A stretch of 64,000 nucleotides of DNA from Regnicoccus_A sp014224355. Its GTDB lineage: Bacteria > Cyanobacteriota > Cyanobacteriia > PCC-6307 > Cyanobiaceae. This document shows positions 7,651-16,364 of the stretch, piece after piece (position 1 is the stretch's first letter; every line of letters starts with the position of its first letter). The stretch spans positions 434,001-498,000 of the forward strand of contig NZ_CP154799.1 of assembly GCF_050920705.1 (NCBI RefSeq). Direction: 5' to 3'. The position numbers and the translations under genes are program-made. The notes under the pieces are model-generated. The model was given only the letters and a program-made list of their open reading frames with translations, ran no database searches and had not been told where the DNA came from.

Positions 7651-8634
7651 ATGAACTCCAGTGCCATCCACGCCGGCCCGGTGATCGGCTCGCCGCCGCC
7701 ACCCCCCTGGGTGGACGCGCGCACACCCCTGGGCCGGCTGATCGCCGCGGCGCTGGCGGTGGAGCCCTTACGCCAGCTGCTGTTCCTGCAGGCCCGGCGG
7801 ATGATGATCCGCACCGCCGAAACCAGGGGCATCCCCTGGCGTCAGCGGCGCGAACAGCTGCGCCAGCAAGCGGAGCCACTGCTGAGTGCCAGCACCGAGG
7901 CGGCCGTGGTGGCCCCGCCCTATTACCGGGCCCGCTTTCACGCCTATGCCGAGGGGAACCTCTGCTGGGACGCGGCCTGTGAGGCGGAGCAGGCCACCGA
8001 TTCGGTGGCCCTGCGGGTGTGGAAAGAGGAGAAGCAACTCAGCCCCACAGCCGCCCAGCAACGCATGCGCGACGGCATCTTTGCCGCGATCGAACCCAGC
8101 CTCAGGGGCCCGGTGCACGACGTCCTCGACATCGGCTGTTCCGTGGGAGTGGGCACCCTGGCCCTGGCCGACTGGCTGGAGCAGCACGGCCACCGCGGCG
8201 TGCGCGTGCGCGGCCTCGACCTCTCCCCCCAGATGCTGGCGGTGGCGCGGGTGCGCGACACCGGCGGCCGCATCACGGCCTGGCACCACGGCGCCGCCGA
8301 AGCCACGGGCCTGCCGGCGGGGAGCTTCGATCTGATCACCGCCCAGTTCCTCTGCCATGAACTGCCGGGCGACGCCACCCGCGCCGTGCTCGGCGAAGCG
8401 GCGCGTCTGCTGCGGCCCCAGGGTGTGCTGGCCCTGGTGGACCAGGATCCGGAAGCGGAGGCGATCCGCGCCATGCCCCCGGCCCTGGCCACCCTGCTCA
8501 AGGCCACCGAGCCCTACCTCGAGGACTACTTCCGTCTCGATCTGCCCGCCGCCCTGGCCGAGGCCGGTTTCAGCGCGATCCGCCGGGTGGCCTCCGACCA
8601 CCGCCACCGGGTGCTGGTGGCGACCAGGCCGTGA
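7651..8634 (+). CDS. Class I SAM-dependent methyltransferase, substrate unknown
   Basis: A 327-residue protein with a Rossmann-fold methyltransferase domain. The SAM-binding motif I is DVLDIGCSVGVGTLAL (about residues 157-172), followed by the acidic loop GLDLSPQML and the post-motif SFDLITAQFLCHELP. This arrangement resembles UbiE/MenG-type or BchM-like C-methyltransferases. The first 120 residues are a helical domain with no recognisable motif. It ends with a GTGA overlap into moaD, so it is translationally coupled to molybdenum cofactor genes. I know no methyl transfer in that pathway, so the link may be purely positional. Confidence 0.8.
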   Translation: MNSSAIHAGPVIGSPPPPPWVDARTPLGRLIAAALAVEPLRQLLFLQARRMMIRTAETRGIPWRQRREQLRQQAEPLLSASTEAAVVAPPYYRARFHAYAEGNLCWDAACEAEQATDSVALRVWKEEKQLSPTAAQQRMRDGIFAAIEPSLRGPVHDVLDIGCSVGVGTLALADWLEQHGHRGVRVRGLDLSPQMLAVARVRDTGGRITAWHHGAAEATGLPAGSFDLITAQFLCHELPGDATRAVLGEAARLLRPQGVLALVDQDPEAEAIRAMPPALATLLKATEPYLEDYFRLDLPAALAEAGFSAIRRVASDHRHRVLVATRP

Positions 8635-8870
8635 TCCGCGTGCGGCTGTTCGCCGGGCTGCGGGAGCGGGCCGGCTGGGGGGAGCAACAGGTGCCCATCC
8701 CGGCCGGATCCCCCCTGCCCACACCGGCGCATCTCTGGCGGCAGCTGGCTCTGGGCGAGACCATTCCGCCCCAGGTGCGCGTGGCGGTGAACCAGGCCTT
8801 CGCCACCGACGATCAGCAGCTCCAGCCCGGCGATGAGGTGGCCTTCCTGCCCCCGATCAGCGGCGGCTGA
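8631..8870 (+). CDS. moaD: Molybdopterin synthase sulfur-carrier subunit MoaD
   Basis: A 79-residue ubiquitin-like protein ending in the diagnostic Gly-Gly (PPISGG). The C-terminal glycine is thiocarboxylated and supplies sulfur to MoaE for conversion of cyclic pyranopterin monophosphate to molybdopterin. The start is GTG at 8631, within the stop of the preceding methyltransferase (GTGA overlap). The next gene, moaE, starts four bases after the stop, so the two synthase subunits are co-expressed. Confidence 0.93.
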   Translation: MIRVRLFAGLRERAGWGEQQVPIPAGSPLPTPAHLWRQLALGETIPPQVRVAVNQAFATDDQQLQPGDEVAFLPPISGG

Positions 8871-8874
8871 GCGG

Positions 8875-9315
8875 GTGTTGCACCTCCATCCCGCTCGCTT
8901 CGATCCCCTCGCCGCCCTGGCCGAATGGCAGCAGGGCCTGACCGCCGCGGGAGCTGAAGCGCCCGCAGCGGAAGCCCATTTCATCGGCCGTGTGCGCGGC
9001 CGCACCGCCAGCGGCGCACCGCTCGAAGCCCTGGAGCTGGAGCACTACCCCGGCATGACCGAGGCCCAGATCGAGCGGATCGCCGCCACCATCACCAGCC
9101 GCCACGGCCTGTTGGCGGTGCGAGTGGATCACCGGGTGGGGCGGGTGCTGCCTGGGGAAGCGATCGTGCTGGTGGCGGTGGCCGCCGACCGGCGCGGCCC
9201 GGCCCAGCGCGGCGGCCAGGAGCTGCTTGAAGCGCTCAAGCACGAGGCCCCCTTCTGGAAACGGGAGTGGAGCGGCGGCCTGGGCACCTGGGTGGAGGGC
9301 AACACGGCGTTCTGA
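8875..9315 (+). CDS. moaE: Molybdopterin synthase catalytic subunit MoaE
   Basis: A 146-residue protein, the large subunit of molybdopterin synthase. The family features are HFIGRVRG near residue 40, LELEHYPGMTEAQI, VRVDHRVGRVLPGEAIVLVAV, and the C-terminal LKHEAPFWKREW with the conserved lysines of the active site. I place the start at GTG 8875, just after the moaD stop; reading further upstream would simply overlap moaD in another frame. It converges on moeA, with 28 bp between the two stops. Confidence 0.93.
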   Translation: MLHLHPARFDPLAALAEWQQGLTAAGAEAPAAEAHFIGRVRGRTASGAPLEALELEHYPGMTEAQIERIAATITSRHGLLAVRVDHRVGRVLPGEAIVLVAVAADRRGPAQRGGQELLEALKHEAPFWKREWSGGLGTWVEGNTAF

Positions 9316-9343
9316 GCCAGCAGGACATGCCCAGCAGCGGCCT

Positions 9344-10597
9344 TCAGAAGATCGGCAGGCGCAGCAATTGCGCCCACAACTCGGAACCGGCCGCCAGCGT
9401 GCCCAGCTCCGCCGGAATCTCCAGCAGCAGGTCGGCGCCCTGGAGCGACCCGATGCGGGAGGAGGTCTGGCTGCCCTCCACCCGCGCCAGCAGCTCCCCC
9501 TCGGGTCCCACCTGCAGGCGGGCGCGGGCCAGCTCAGGGCGGCCGGCGCCCCGCTTCAGATCGGCGGCCAGGCGCACCTTCAGGCGCGGCAGGGGCTCCA
9601 CCGGCGCCCCCTCCAGCCGCTGCAGGGCCGGCACCAGCAGCTGCAGGGCCGTGATCGCCGCCGCCACCGGATTGCCCGGCAGCCCGAAGAACGGCGTGCC
9701 CAGCAGCTCCCCGAAGGCGAAGGGCCGCCCGGGCTTGAGAAACAGCTTCCAGAAGGCCACCGATCCCAGCTCCGCCAGCAGCGGCCGGATCCAGTCGCTG
9801 TCGCCCGCCGACACACCGCCGGTGCTCACCACCACGTCGCAGCCGGCCGCCAGCTCCAGCAGCGCCGCCCGCAGGGCGGCAGGCTGATCGGCCACCAGCC
9901 GCCGCTCGGCCACCGCCACCCCCAGCCGCTCCAGCAGCGCCACCAGCAGCGTGCCGTTGCTCTCCCAGATCTGCCCGGGCCCGCGGGCGCTGCCCGCAGG
10001 CACCAGTTCATCGCCGGTGATCAGCAGCCCCAGGCGTGGCCTCGGCCGCAGCGCCAGCTCCGCCACCCCGCAGCTGGCCAGTCGTCCCAGGTCGGCGGGA
10101 CCGAGGCGCACCCCGGCGCCCAGCAGCTCCTGGCCGGCGGCGGCCTCCTCGTCGGCGGCGCGGATCCAGGGGTTGGGCCCCGCCTCGCGAATCAAGCTGA
10201 GGCGCTCGCCATCGGCTTCCACCAGCTCCTGGGGCAGCACCCGGGTGGCCCCCTCCGGCAGTGGGGCACCGGTGAGGATGCGGATCGCTTCACCCTCCGC
10301 CAGGGGCCGGGGATAGGGGGCGCCCGGCGCCGAGCGGCCCAGCAGGGACCACGAGTGTCCCACCTGCGGGACACTCGCTGCGGCCAGCGCATAGCCATCC
10401 ATGATCGAGGCCCGAAAGCCCGGCACCGCCTCCGCGGCGAGCACCGGCCGGGCACTCACCCGCCCCAGGGCCTGCTGCAGCGGCAGCATGTCGCTGCCGG
10501 CCAGGGGCACCAGGGAGGCGAGCAGCTGGCGGCGGGCCTCCTCCAGGGGCAGGCCTTCGCGGGGGTAGGGCTCTGGCGATGCAGTGCTGCTGCTCAT
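9344..10597 (-). CDS. moeA: Molybdopterin molybdenumtransferase MoeA
   Basis: A 417-residue protein catalysing insertion of molybdate into adenylylated molybdopterin. Recognisable MoeA segments are FRASIMDGYAL near the N-terminus, IRILTGAPLPEGAT, ITGDELV, the STGGVSAGDSD loop of the MogA-like domain, and LPGNPVAA near the C-terminus. The reading frame extends 17 codons further upstream, but the ATG at 10597 is preferred because it lies 13 bp after the moaC stop. It is the last gene of the unit DM13 - moaC - moeA on the minus strand. Confidence 0.93.
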   Translation of the reverse strand: MSSSTASPEPYPREGLPLEEARRQLLASLVPLAGSDMLPLQQALGRVSARPVLAAEAVPGFRASIMDGYALAAASVPQVGHSWSLLGRSAPGAPYPRPLAEGEAIRILTGAPLPEGATRVLPQELVEADGERLSLIREAGPNPWIRAADEEAAAGQELLGAGVRLGPADLGRLASCGVAELALRPRPRLGLLITGDELVPAGSARGPGQIWESNGTLLVALLERLGVAVAERRLVADQPAALRAALLELAAGCDVVVSTGGVSAGDSDWIRPLLAELGSVAFWKLFLKPGRPFAFGELLGTPFFGLPGNPVAAAITALQLLVPALQRLEGAPVEPLPRLKVRLAADLKRGAGRPELARARLQVGPEGELLARVEGSQTSSRIGSLQGADLLLEIPAELGTLAAGSELWAQLLRLPIF

Positions 10598-10610
10598 CGG
10601 GGCTCTCGGC

Positions 10611-11126
10611 TCAGGAGGGCACGGCTCCCGGATGGTGCCAGGTGCCATGGCGTCCCCCCGTCTTGCTCAGCAGCCGCACCGGGCCGATGGTCATGGCCGG
10701 ATCGGCGGATTTCACCATGTCGTAGAGGGTGAGCAGGCCCACCTGCACGGCGGTGAGGGCTTCCATCTCCACCCCGGTGGGGCCGGTGGTGCGGGCTGCT
10801 GCTTCGAGGCGAAGGCCGCGGCCATCGGCGCTGGGCTCGATGCGCACCTCCAGGCCGGTGAGGGCGATCGGATGGCAGAGGGGGATCAGCTCCCAGGTTC
10901 GCTTGGCCCCCTGGATCGCCGCCACCCGCGCCACCGCCAGCACATCCCCCTTGGGGGCGCGCCCCTCGAGCACCAGCGCCAGCACCGACGCCTCCATGGT
11001 CAGGAACCCTTCCGCCACGGCGCGGCGGTCGGTGGCGGGGCGGTTGCCCACCTCCACCATGTGCACCTCACCGCCGGCGGTGAGGTGGCTGAGCCGGCCC
11101 CGGGCTGCGTCCATGCCGGCGATCAT
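10611..11126 (-). CDS. moaC: Cyclic pyranopterin monophosphate synthase MoaC
   Basis: A 171-residue protein for the second half of the first step of molybdenum cofactor synthesis, acting after the radical SAM enzyme MoaA, which is not in this window. Conserved segments are MVEVGNRPATDRRAVAEG, the active-site helix TWELIPLCHPI, GVEMEALTAVQVGLLTLYDM and KSADPAMTIGPVRLLSKTGG. The length is normal. It follows the DM13 gene after only 12 bp and precedes moeA by 13 bp, so it probably shares their promoter upstream of the DM13 gene. Confidence 0.93.
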   Translation of the reverse strand: MIAGMDAARGRLSHLTAGGEVHMVEVGNRPATDRRAVAEGFLTMEASVLALVLEGRAPKGDVLAVARVAAIQGAKRTWELIPLCHPIALTGLEVRIEPSADGRGLRLEAAARTTGPTGVEMEALTAVQVGLLTLYDMVKSADPAMTIGPVRLLSKTGGRHGTWHHPGAVPS

Positions 11127-11138
11127 GGCCGGTCAGGA

Positions 11139-11618
11139 TCACTTCTTCCTCATCGAGTCCTTGTCCATGGCCGAGGCGCCCTGGATCGGCGCCCAGGCCA
11201 TGGTGGCGTTGAACTTCTCGCACCAGATCAGCACCGACTTCTGCTTGCTGAGGTCGACCGAGGCGGGGATCACGTAGGTCTGGCCACCCTTGCTGGATTT
11301 CAGGGGCGCCAGCACCGTGTAGCTGCCGGGCTTGATGGAGAACTTGGGCGGCTTGCTCATCGCCAGCGGGGTGGCTGAAGGGCTGAAGGCCAGCTTCAGA
11401 TCGGGAGCGGTGTCGCTGGTCTTGAAGTCGCGGCTGAGCATCAGCAGCTGCTTGCCGCCCTCCTTCTTGATCACGAAACTGCCGCTCACCGGCGCTTCGG
11501 CCTTGATGAAGGTGCCCCTGTGCTGCTTCATATCGGCGGCCTGGACCACCAGCGTGGTGGAGGCGCCCAGGGCCAGGGCGGCCACGCCGCGAGCCAGGGT
11601 GGAATTCGGGAACAACAT
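11139..11618 (-). CDS. DM13-domain exported protein
   Basis: A 159-residue protein with an N-terminal signal peptide (RGVAALALGASTTLVVQAADM, cut near residue 28) and a DM13 domain. The domain pattern is GSFVIKKEGGKQLLMLSRDF, then DLKLAFSP, YVIPASVDL and the ending SVLIWCEKFNATMAWAPI, with the single conserved Cys. DM13 proteins are proposed redox or electron-transfer modules. The gene is divergent from the ECF sigma/RskA pair with 153 bp between the starts, which makes it a natural candidate target of that sigma factor. It is followed closely by moaC and moeA. I saw no convincing ECF-type promoter by eye. Confidence 0.85.
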   Translation of the reverse strand: MLFPNSTLARGVAALALGASTTLVVQAADMKQHRGTFIKAEAPVSGSFVIKKEGGKQLLMLSRDFKTSDTAPDLKLAFSPSATPLAMSKPPKFSIKPGSYTVLAPLKSSKGGQTYVIPASVDLSKQKSVLIWCEKFNATMAWAPIQGASAMDKDSMRKK

Positions 11619-11771
11619 GACGGGGTGGATTCGGTTGACGCCCCTTCACTACCGCCGAGCCCTGCAATCGGTTTGCCCGGCACCCCACACCATGGCCCCA
11701 ACCCTGCGCAATCCGAACGGCTGCCTCGGCGGTACACCGCTTGTTCCTGCCCGTTCGGCTCTCCGTTGCGC

Positions 11772-12347
11772 GTGACCACCCCCGAGCCCGCCGCCGCCGC
11801 ACCCCCAGGGGGCGGGCTCCCGGGCCACCCCCCGGCGAGCTATCCGGATCTGGCCGGCCTCTACGACGCCTGCGGCGCCCCGGTGTTCCGGCTCGCCCTG
11901 CGGCTCAGTCAGTCGCACCAGGAGGCGGAGGACCTCTGCCACGACGTCTTCCTGCGCTACTGGCAGAAGGGTCGCTACGACCCCAGGCGGGGGCCCGTGC
12001 TGGCCTACCTGCTGATGATGACCCGCTCGATGGCGTTCAACCGCATCGAGCAGCGGCGCAACCGCTGGCAGCTGGTGCAACGCTGGTCGTCGCAGCTGTT
12101 TCCCTCAGCCGTGCGCAGCCCCCAGGAAGCCGCCGAGGCCGACGACCTCTGCCAGCGGGTGCGCGCGGCCCTCGAGACGATCCCCGCCAACCAGCGGCAG
12201 GTGCTGGAGATGGCCTACTACGAGGGCCTGAGCCAGTCGGCCATCGCCGAACGGCTGCAACTTCCCCTCGGCACCGTCAAGACCCGCTCCCGTCAGGGTC
12301 TGATTCGCCTGCGTGACCAGCTGATCGACAGTCGCCTCCAACCATGA
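11772..12347 (+). CDS. ECF-family RNA polymerase sigma factor (SigK-like)
   Basis: A 191-residue sigma-70 family protein with only regions 2 and 4, as in ECF sigma factors. Region 2 is seen as EAEDLCHDVFLRYWQKG and AYLLMMTRSMAFNRI; region 4 as LEMAYYEGLSQSAIAERLQL followed by GTVKTRSRQGL, a helix-turn-helix. The start is GTG at 11772; an in-frame TTG two codons earlier is less likely. The stop overlaps the start of the anti-sigma gene by four bases (ATGA), the normal arrangement for a sigma factor held inactive by its co-translated partner. The arsenosugar-type genes follow directly. Confidence 0.92.
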   Translation: MTTPEPAAAAPPGGGLPGHPPASYPDLAGLYDACGAPVFRLALRLSQSHQEAEDLCHDVFLRYWQKGRYDPRRGPVLAYLLMMTRSMAFNRIEQRRNRWQLVQRWSSQLFPSAVRSPQEAAEADDLCQRVRAALETIPANQRQVLEMAYYEGLSQSAIAERLQLPLGTVKTRSRQGLIRLRDQLIDSRLQP

Positions 12348-13069
12348 GCCGCCACGACACCCACCCCCACGGACCTGGACCGGAGGCCGAGGCCGACCTC
12401 GACATGCTGCTGGCCGGCCATGCCCTCGGTGACCTCGACGAGCAGGAGCGGCAGCAGCTGGCGGAGCTCTTGCAGCAGAGGCCCGAGCTGCGCCAGCGCC
12501 TCGACGACTTCAGCACCACCCTCGAGCTGCTGCCCCTCGCCCTGCCCGCCGCCGCCATGCCGCCGCAGAGCCTGCGCCAGCGTCTGCTGGATCAGCCATC
12601 GCACCGGCCTGCGTTCCTCCCCTGGCTGTTGCCGGCGCTGATGGGCCTCGGTCTGCTGGTGCTGGGCACCCAGCTGCACCAGACCCGGCAGCAACTGGCC
12701 CGGGCCCAGCAGCAGGCCGGGATCAGCGGCACGCTCACCACCGCCAGCCGGGAGCTGCCGCTCCAGGCCATGGGCGGCGAGGGCGGCGCCAGCGGCAAGG
12801 TGCTGGTCACCGGCAATCCCACCCACAACCTGCTGATGCTCGACGGTCTGCCGCCGCCGCCGCCCAACACCACCTACCGGCTCTGGGCCAGCGTCGACGG
12901 ACGTGAGGTGGGCTGCGTTCCCTTCGTGCCCGATGGCAAGGGCCATGTGGCCATGCCGATCCCCACCTACCCCACCAGCCGGGCCACCAGCGTCAGCGTC
13001 AGCATCGAATCCATGGACGCGCTGGGGGCCAAGCCCGCCGGGCGCCGCGTTCTCACCAGCACGATCTGA
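12344..13069 (+). CDS. RskA-like membrane anti-sigma factor
   Basis: A 241-residue protein. Residues 18-60 form the cytoplasmic sigma-binding domain (LDMLLAGHALGDLDEQER, QRPELRQRLDDF). One transmembrane helix follows at about 87-106 (FLPWLLPALMGLGLLVLGTQ), and the C-terminal RskA-type sensor domain faces the periplasm (LLMLDGLPPPPPNTTYRLWA, DGREVGCVPFVPDGKG). In the mycobacterial SigK/RskA system, loss or proteolysis of the anti-sigma factor frees the sigma. Which signal acts here is unknown. Only 10 bp separate it from arsS, so transcripts from the sigma promoter probably run on into the arsenic genes. Confidence 0.88.
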   Translation: MSRHDTHPHGPGPEAEADLDMLLAGHALGDLDEQERQQLAELLQQRPELRQRLDDFSTTLELLPLALPAAAMPPQSLRQRLLDQPSHRPAFLPWLLPALMGLGLLVLGTQLHQTRQQLARAQQQAGISGTLTTASRELPLQAMGGEGGASGKVLVTGNPTHNLLMLDGLPPPPPNTTYRLWASVDGREVGCVPFVPDGKGHVAMPIPTYPTSRATSVSVSIESMDALGAKPAGRRVLTSTI

Positions 13070-13079
13070 TCCCCCCACC

Positions 13080-14093
13080 GTGACCACTGCCCCCAGCCTC
13101 ACCACCCCCGGGCGCGACCGCCTGGAGCCCAGGCAGGCCTTCCCGCCCCTCCGGCGCGGACGCCTGGACACCCTGCAGGTGAACCTCACCTACCGCTGCA
13201 ACCAGGCCTGCGTCCACTGCCATGTGAATGCCGGCCCGACCCGTACGGAGAGCATGGAGACCGCCACCCTGGCGCTGATCCCCCGGGTGCTCGCCGCCCG
13301 GGGTCTGCGCTGCCTCGACCTCACCGGCGGTGCGCCCGAGCTGCATCCCCAGTTCCGGCAGCTGGTGCGCCAGGCCCGCGCGCTGGGGGTGGAGGTGATC
13401 GATCGCTGCAACCTCACGATCCTGCAGGAACCTGGCCAGGAGGATCTCGCCGGGTTTCTGGCCGGTCAGGGGGTCACCGTGGTGGCCTCGCTGCCCTGCT
13501 ACCTCCAGGACAACGTGGAGCGCCAGCGCGGCTCCGGGGTGTTCCAGCGCAGCATCAGCGGCCTGCGCCAGCTCAACGCCCTCGGCTATGGCCGGCCCGG
13601 CTCGGGCCTGGAACTCAACCTGGTGTTCAACCCCCAGGGGGCTGTGCTGCCGCCCGAGCAGGGCCCCCTGGAGGCCGACTACCGGCGGGTGCTGCAGGCC
13701 GATCACGGCGTGGTGTTCAACCGGCTCTATGCCTTGGCGAACATGCCGGTCCAGCGCTTCGCGGCGGTGCTGAGCGCCCAGGGGGAGCTGGAGGGCTATC
13801 GGGAGCTGCTGCGCCGCAGCCACTGCGACGACAACCTGGCCCAGGTGATGTGCCGCCAGCTGATCAGCGTCGACTGGCAGGGCTTCCTCTACGACTGCGA
13901 TTTCAACCAGCAACTGGGGCTGGCGGCCGCTGGCGATCCGGCCGCCGATGCTCAAAGCGGCTGCGGCGAACGCTCCCATCTGCGCGATCTGCTGCAGCGC
14001 GATCCAGCCGGTGATCCGATCCAGGTGGCGGAGCACTGCTTCGGCTGCACCGCCGGCAGCGGCTCCAGCTGCGGTGGGGCCCTGGCGGCATGA
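13080..14093 (+). CDS. arsS: Radical SAM arsenosugar biosynthesis protein ArsS
   Basis: A 337-residue radical SAM enzyme. The cluster-binding cysteines are C40, C44 and C47 (CNQACVHC), followed by LDLTGGAPELHP, the ArsS form of the SAM-contacting strand. The C-terminal domain has the family's extra cysteines, including CRQLISVDWQGFLYDCDFNQ and CFGCTAGSGSSCGGALA. ArsS is known to couple a 5'-deoxyadenosyl group to dimethylated arsenic, giving the nucleoside precursor of arsenosugars. The GTG start lies 10 bp after the anti-sigma gene, and the stop overlaps the next gene (ATGA). ArsM, which would supply the methylated substrate, is two genes downstream. Confidence 0.92.
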   Translation: MTTAPSLTTPGRDRLEPRQAFPPLRRGRLDTLQVNLTYRCNQACVHCHVNAGPTRTESMETATLALIPRVLAARGLRCLDLTGGAPELHPQFRQLVRQARALGVEVIDRCNLTILQEPGQEDLAGFLAGQGVTVVASLPCYLQDNVERQRGSGVFQRSISGLRQLNALGYGRPGSGLELNLVFNPQGAVLPPEQGPLEADYRRVLQADHGVVFNRLYALANMPVQRFAAVLSAQGELEGYRELLRRSHCDDNLAQVMCRQLISVDWQGFLYDCDFNQQLGLAAAGDPAADAQSGCGERSHLRDLLQRDPAGDPIQVAEHCFGCTAGSGSSCGGALAA

Positions 14094-16315
14094 CACGAAA
14101 TCCCCTTCGCCGCGGACCAAGCGGCGCATCCTCCAGACGCTGGCTGCTGCTGCTGGCCGTGGTGGGGCTGGTGGCCCTGTTCTTCCTGCTGGATCTACCC
14201 GGGAAGCTCAGCCTCGAGGCCCTGCGCGAGGCCCACGGCAGCCTGCTGGCCTGGCGCGAGCGGGCCCCCTTCGGGGCCGCGGCCCTCTACGGGCTGGCCT
14301 ACGTGGTGGTCACCGGGCTCTCCCTGCCCGGAGCGGCGGTGATGACCCTGGCGGGTGGGGCGATCTTCGGGCTGGGGCTCGGCACCCTGCTGGTGTCGTT
14401 CGCCTCCAGCGCCGGCGCCACCATCGCCTTCCTGCTGGCGCGCACCCTCCTGCGGGAGCCGATGCTGAAGCGCTTCGGCGCGCGCCTGGCCCCGATCGAG
14501 GAGGGGCTGCGCCGCGATGGGGTGCTCTACCTGCTCAGCCTGCGCCTGGTGCCCGTGTTTCCCTTCTTCCTGGTGAACGTGGTGATGGGGCTGACCCCGA
14601 TCCGCACGATCTCCTTCTATCTCACCAGCCAGCTCGGCATGTTGCCGGGCACCCTCGTGTACGTGAACGCCGGCACCCAGCTGGCGCAGTTGCGCAGCCT
14701 CGAGGGCATTCTCACGCCGCCGCTGCTGCTGTCGCTGGCGCTGCTGGGGGTCTTCCCCTGGATCGCGCGTCTGGCGCTGGAGCGCTGGAAGGTCTGGCGG
14801 CTCTACCGCCCCTGGACCAGGCCGGCCCGCTTCGATCGCAACCTGATCGTGATCGGCGCCGGGGCAGCAGGCCTGGTCACCGCCTACATCGCCGCAGCCG
14901 TGAAGGCCAAGGTGACCCTGATCGAGGCCGAGCGCATGGGCGGCGACTGCCTCAACACCGGCTGCGTGCCCAGCAAGGCCCTGATCGCCACGGCCCGCCA
15001 GGCGGCGCGCATGCGCCAGGCCGATCGCTACGGCCTCGAGCCCCACGAGCCCCAGGTGTCGCTGCAGGTGGTGCTGGAGCGGGTGTTCGCCAAGGTGGCG
15101 GAGGTGGCCCCCCACGACAGCGTCGAGCGCTACGAGGGGCTGGGGGTTGAGGTGCTGCGCGGCCATGGCCGCCTGATCGACCCCTGGACCGTGGCGATCA
15201 CCACACGCGATGGCCTCGAGCAACGACTCACGGCTCCGGCGATCGTGCTGGCCACCGGCGCCAGCCCCGTGCTGCCGGATCTCCCGGGGGCCGGGGCAGT
15301 CGGCCTGCTCACCAGTGAAACGGTGTGGCAGGCCCTGCGCGACTGCCCCCTGGCCTCACCGCGGATCGTGGTGATGGGCGGCGGTCCGATCGGCTGTGAA
15401 CTCTCCCAGGCCATGGCCCGGCTGGGGGTCCGGGTCACCCTGCTGCAGCGGGGGCCACGGTTGCTCAGTCGCGAAGACCCCGACGCCGCGGCGGTGGTGC
15501 GCCAGGCCCTGGAGGCCGATGGCGTGCAGGTGCTCACGGGTTGCACGGTGCGGGGCTTCGAGCTGCGCCCGGCGGCGGAAGGCGTGGCGGCGGCAACGGC
15601 GGTGCTGATCGAGACCGACGGCCCGGAAGGGCCTGAGCCCACCGAGCTGCTCTGTGATCAGGTGCTCTGCGCGATCGGCCGGCGCGCCCGCCTGGAGGGC
15701 TATGGCCTCGAGGAGCTCGGCATCCCCACAGGCCGCACGATCGAAACCAACGCCTCCCTGCAGACCCTGTTTCCCAACATCTATGCCGCCGGCGACGTGG
15801 CCGGTCCCTGGCAGTTCACCCACACCGCCGCCCACCAGGCCTGGTACGCCGCCGTCAACGCGCTCTTCGGCGACTTTCGACGCTTCCGCGTTGACGGACG
15901 GGTGATTCCGCGCACCACCTTCACCGATCCGGAGCTGGCGAGCGTGGGGCTCAGCGAAAGCGAGGCCTCCCGCCAGGGGGTGGCGGTGGAGGTGACCCGA
16001 TTCCCGCTCCATGAGCTCGATCGGGCGATCGTCGAGAGCGCCGAAACCGGTTTCGTGAAGGTGCTCACCGCCCCTGGCAGCGACCGCCTGCTGGGGGTGA
16101 CCATCGTGGGCGAGCAGGCCGGTGAACTGCTCGCCGAGTTCGTGCTGGCGATGCGCTGGCGCCTCGGACTCGGCAAGATCCTCTCCACCATCCACGCTTA
16201 CCCCACCTTCTCGGAAGCCAACAAGTACGCCGCCGGGGCCTGGAAACGGGCCCACGCCCCCCAGCGCACGCTGGCCCTGCTGCAACGCTTTCACACCTGG
16301 CGCCGGGGCCATTGA
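14090..16315 (+). CDS. Fusion of a TVP38/TMEM64 membrane domain and a mercuric-reductase-like disulfide oxidoreductase
   Basis: A 741-residue fusion. Residues 1-235 form a TVP38/DedA-like membrane domain (GLSLPGAAVMTLAGGAIFG and RLVPVFPFFLVNVVMGLTPI are characteristic). From about residue 250 runs a class I flavin disulfide reductase: FAD-binding GAGAAG near 256-261, redox-active Cys287 and Cys292 (GGDCLNTGCVPSKAL), an NAD(P)-binding GGGPIGCE, and ASAGDVAG-like YAAGDVAGPWQ. The C-terminal catalytic motif is HAYPTFSE at 702-709, with Tyr where lipoamide dehydrogenase has the catalytic His, so an ordinary lipoamide function is unlikely. It overlaps arsS by four bases and precedes arsM, which suggests a role in arsenic or thiol redox chemistry at the membrane. 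Confidence 0.88.
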   Translation: MTRNPLRRGPSGASSRRWLLLLAVVGLVALFFLLDLPGKLSLEALREAHGSLLAWRERAPFGAAALYGLAYVVVTGLSLPGAAVMTLAGGAIFGLGLGTLLVSFASSAGATIAFLLARTLLREPMLKRFGARLAPIEEGLRRDGVLYLLSLRLVPVFPFFLVNVVMGLTPIRTISFYLTSQLGMLPGTLVYVNAGTQLAQLRSLEGILTPPLLLSLALLGVFPWIARLALERWKVWRLYRPWTRPARFDRNLIVIGAGAAGLVTAYIAAAVKAKVTLIEAERMGGDCLNTGCVPSKALIATARQAARMRQADRYGLEPHEPQVSLQVVLERVFAKVAEVAPHDSVERYEGLGVEVLRGHGRLIDPWTVAITTRDGLEQRLTAPAIVLATGASPVLPDLPGAGAVGLLTSETVWQALRDCPLASPRIVVMGGGPIGCELSQAMARLGVRVTLLQRGPRLLSREDPDAAAVVRQALEADGVQVLTGCTVRGFELRPAAEGVAAATAVLIETDGPEGPEPTELLCDQVLCAIGRRARLEGYGLEELGIPTGRTIETNASLQTLFPNIYAAGDVAGPWQFTHTAAHQAWYAAVNALFGDFRRFRVDGRVIPRTTFTDPELASVGLSESEASRQGVAVEVTRFPLHELDRAIVESAETGFVKVLTAPGSDRLLGVTIVGEQAGELLAEFVLAMRWRLGLGKILSTIHAYPTFSEANKYAAGAWKRAHAPQRTLALLQRFHTWRRGH

Positions 16316-16364
16316 CCACGCCGGGCCCATTAACCCGCTCCACCCCGTCCCTTTCCGTTTCGCG

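Noticed and set aside
11619..11771. ECF-type promoter (AAC/CGT-like or SigK-like elements) between DM13 and the sigma gene
   Set aside because: Only partial matches with unsuitable spacing were found in either direction.
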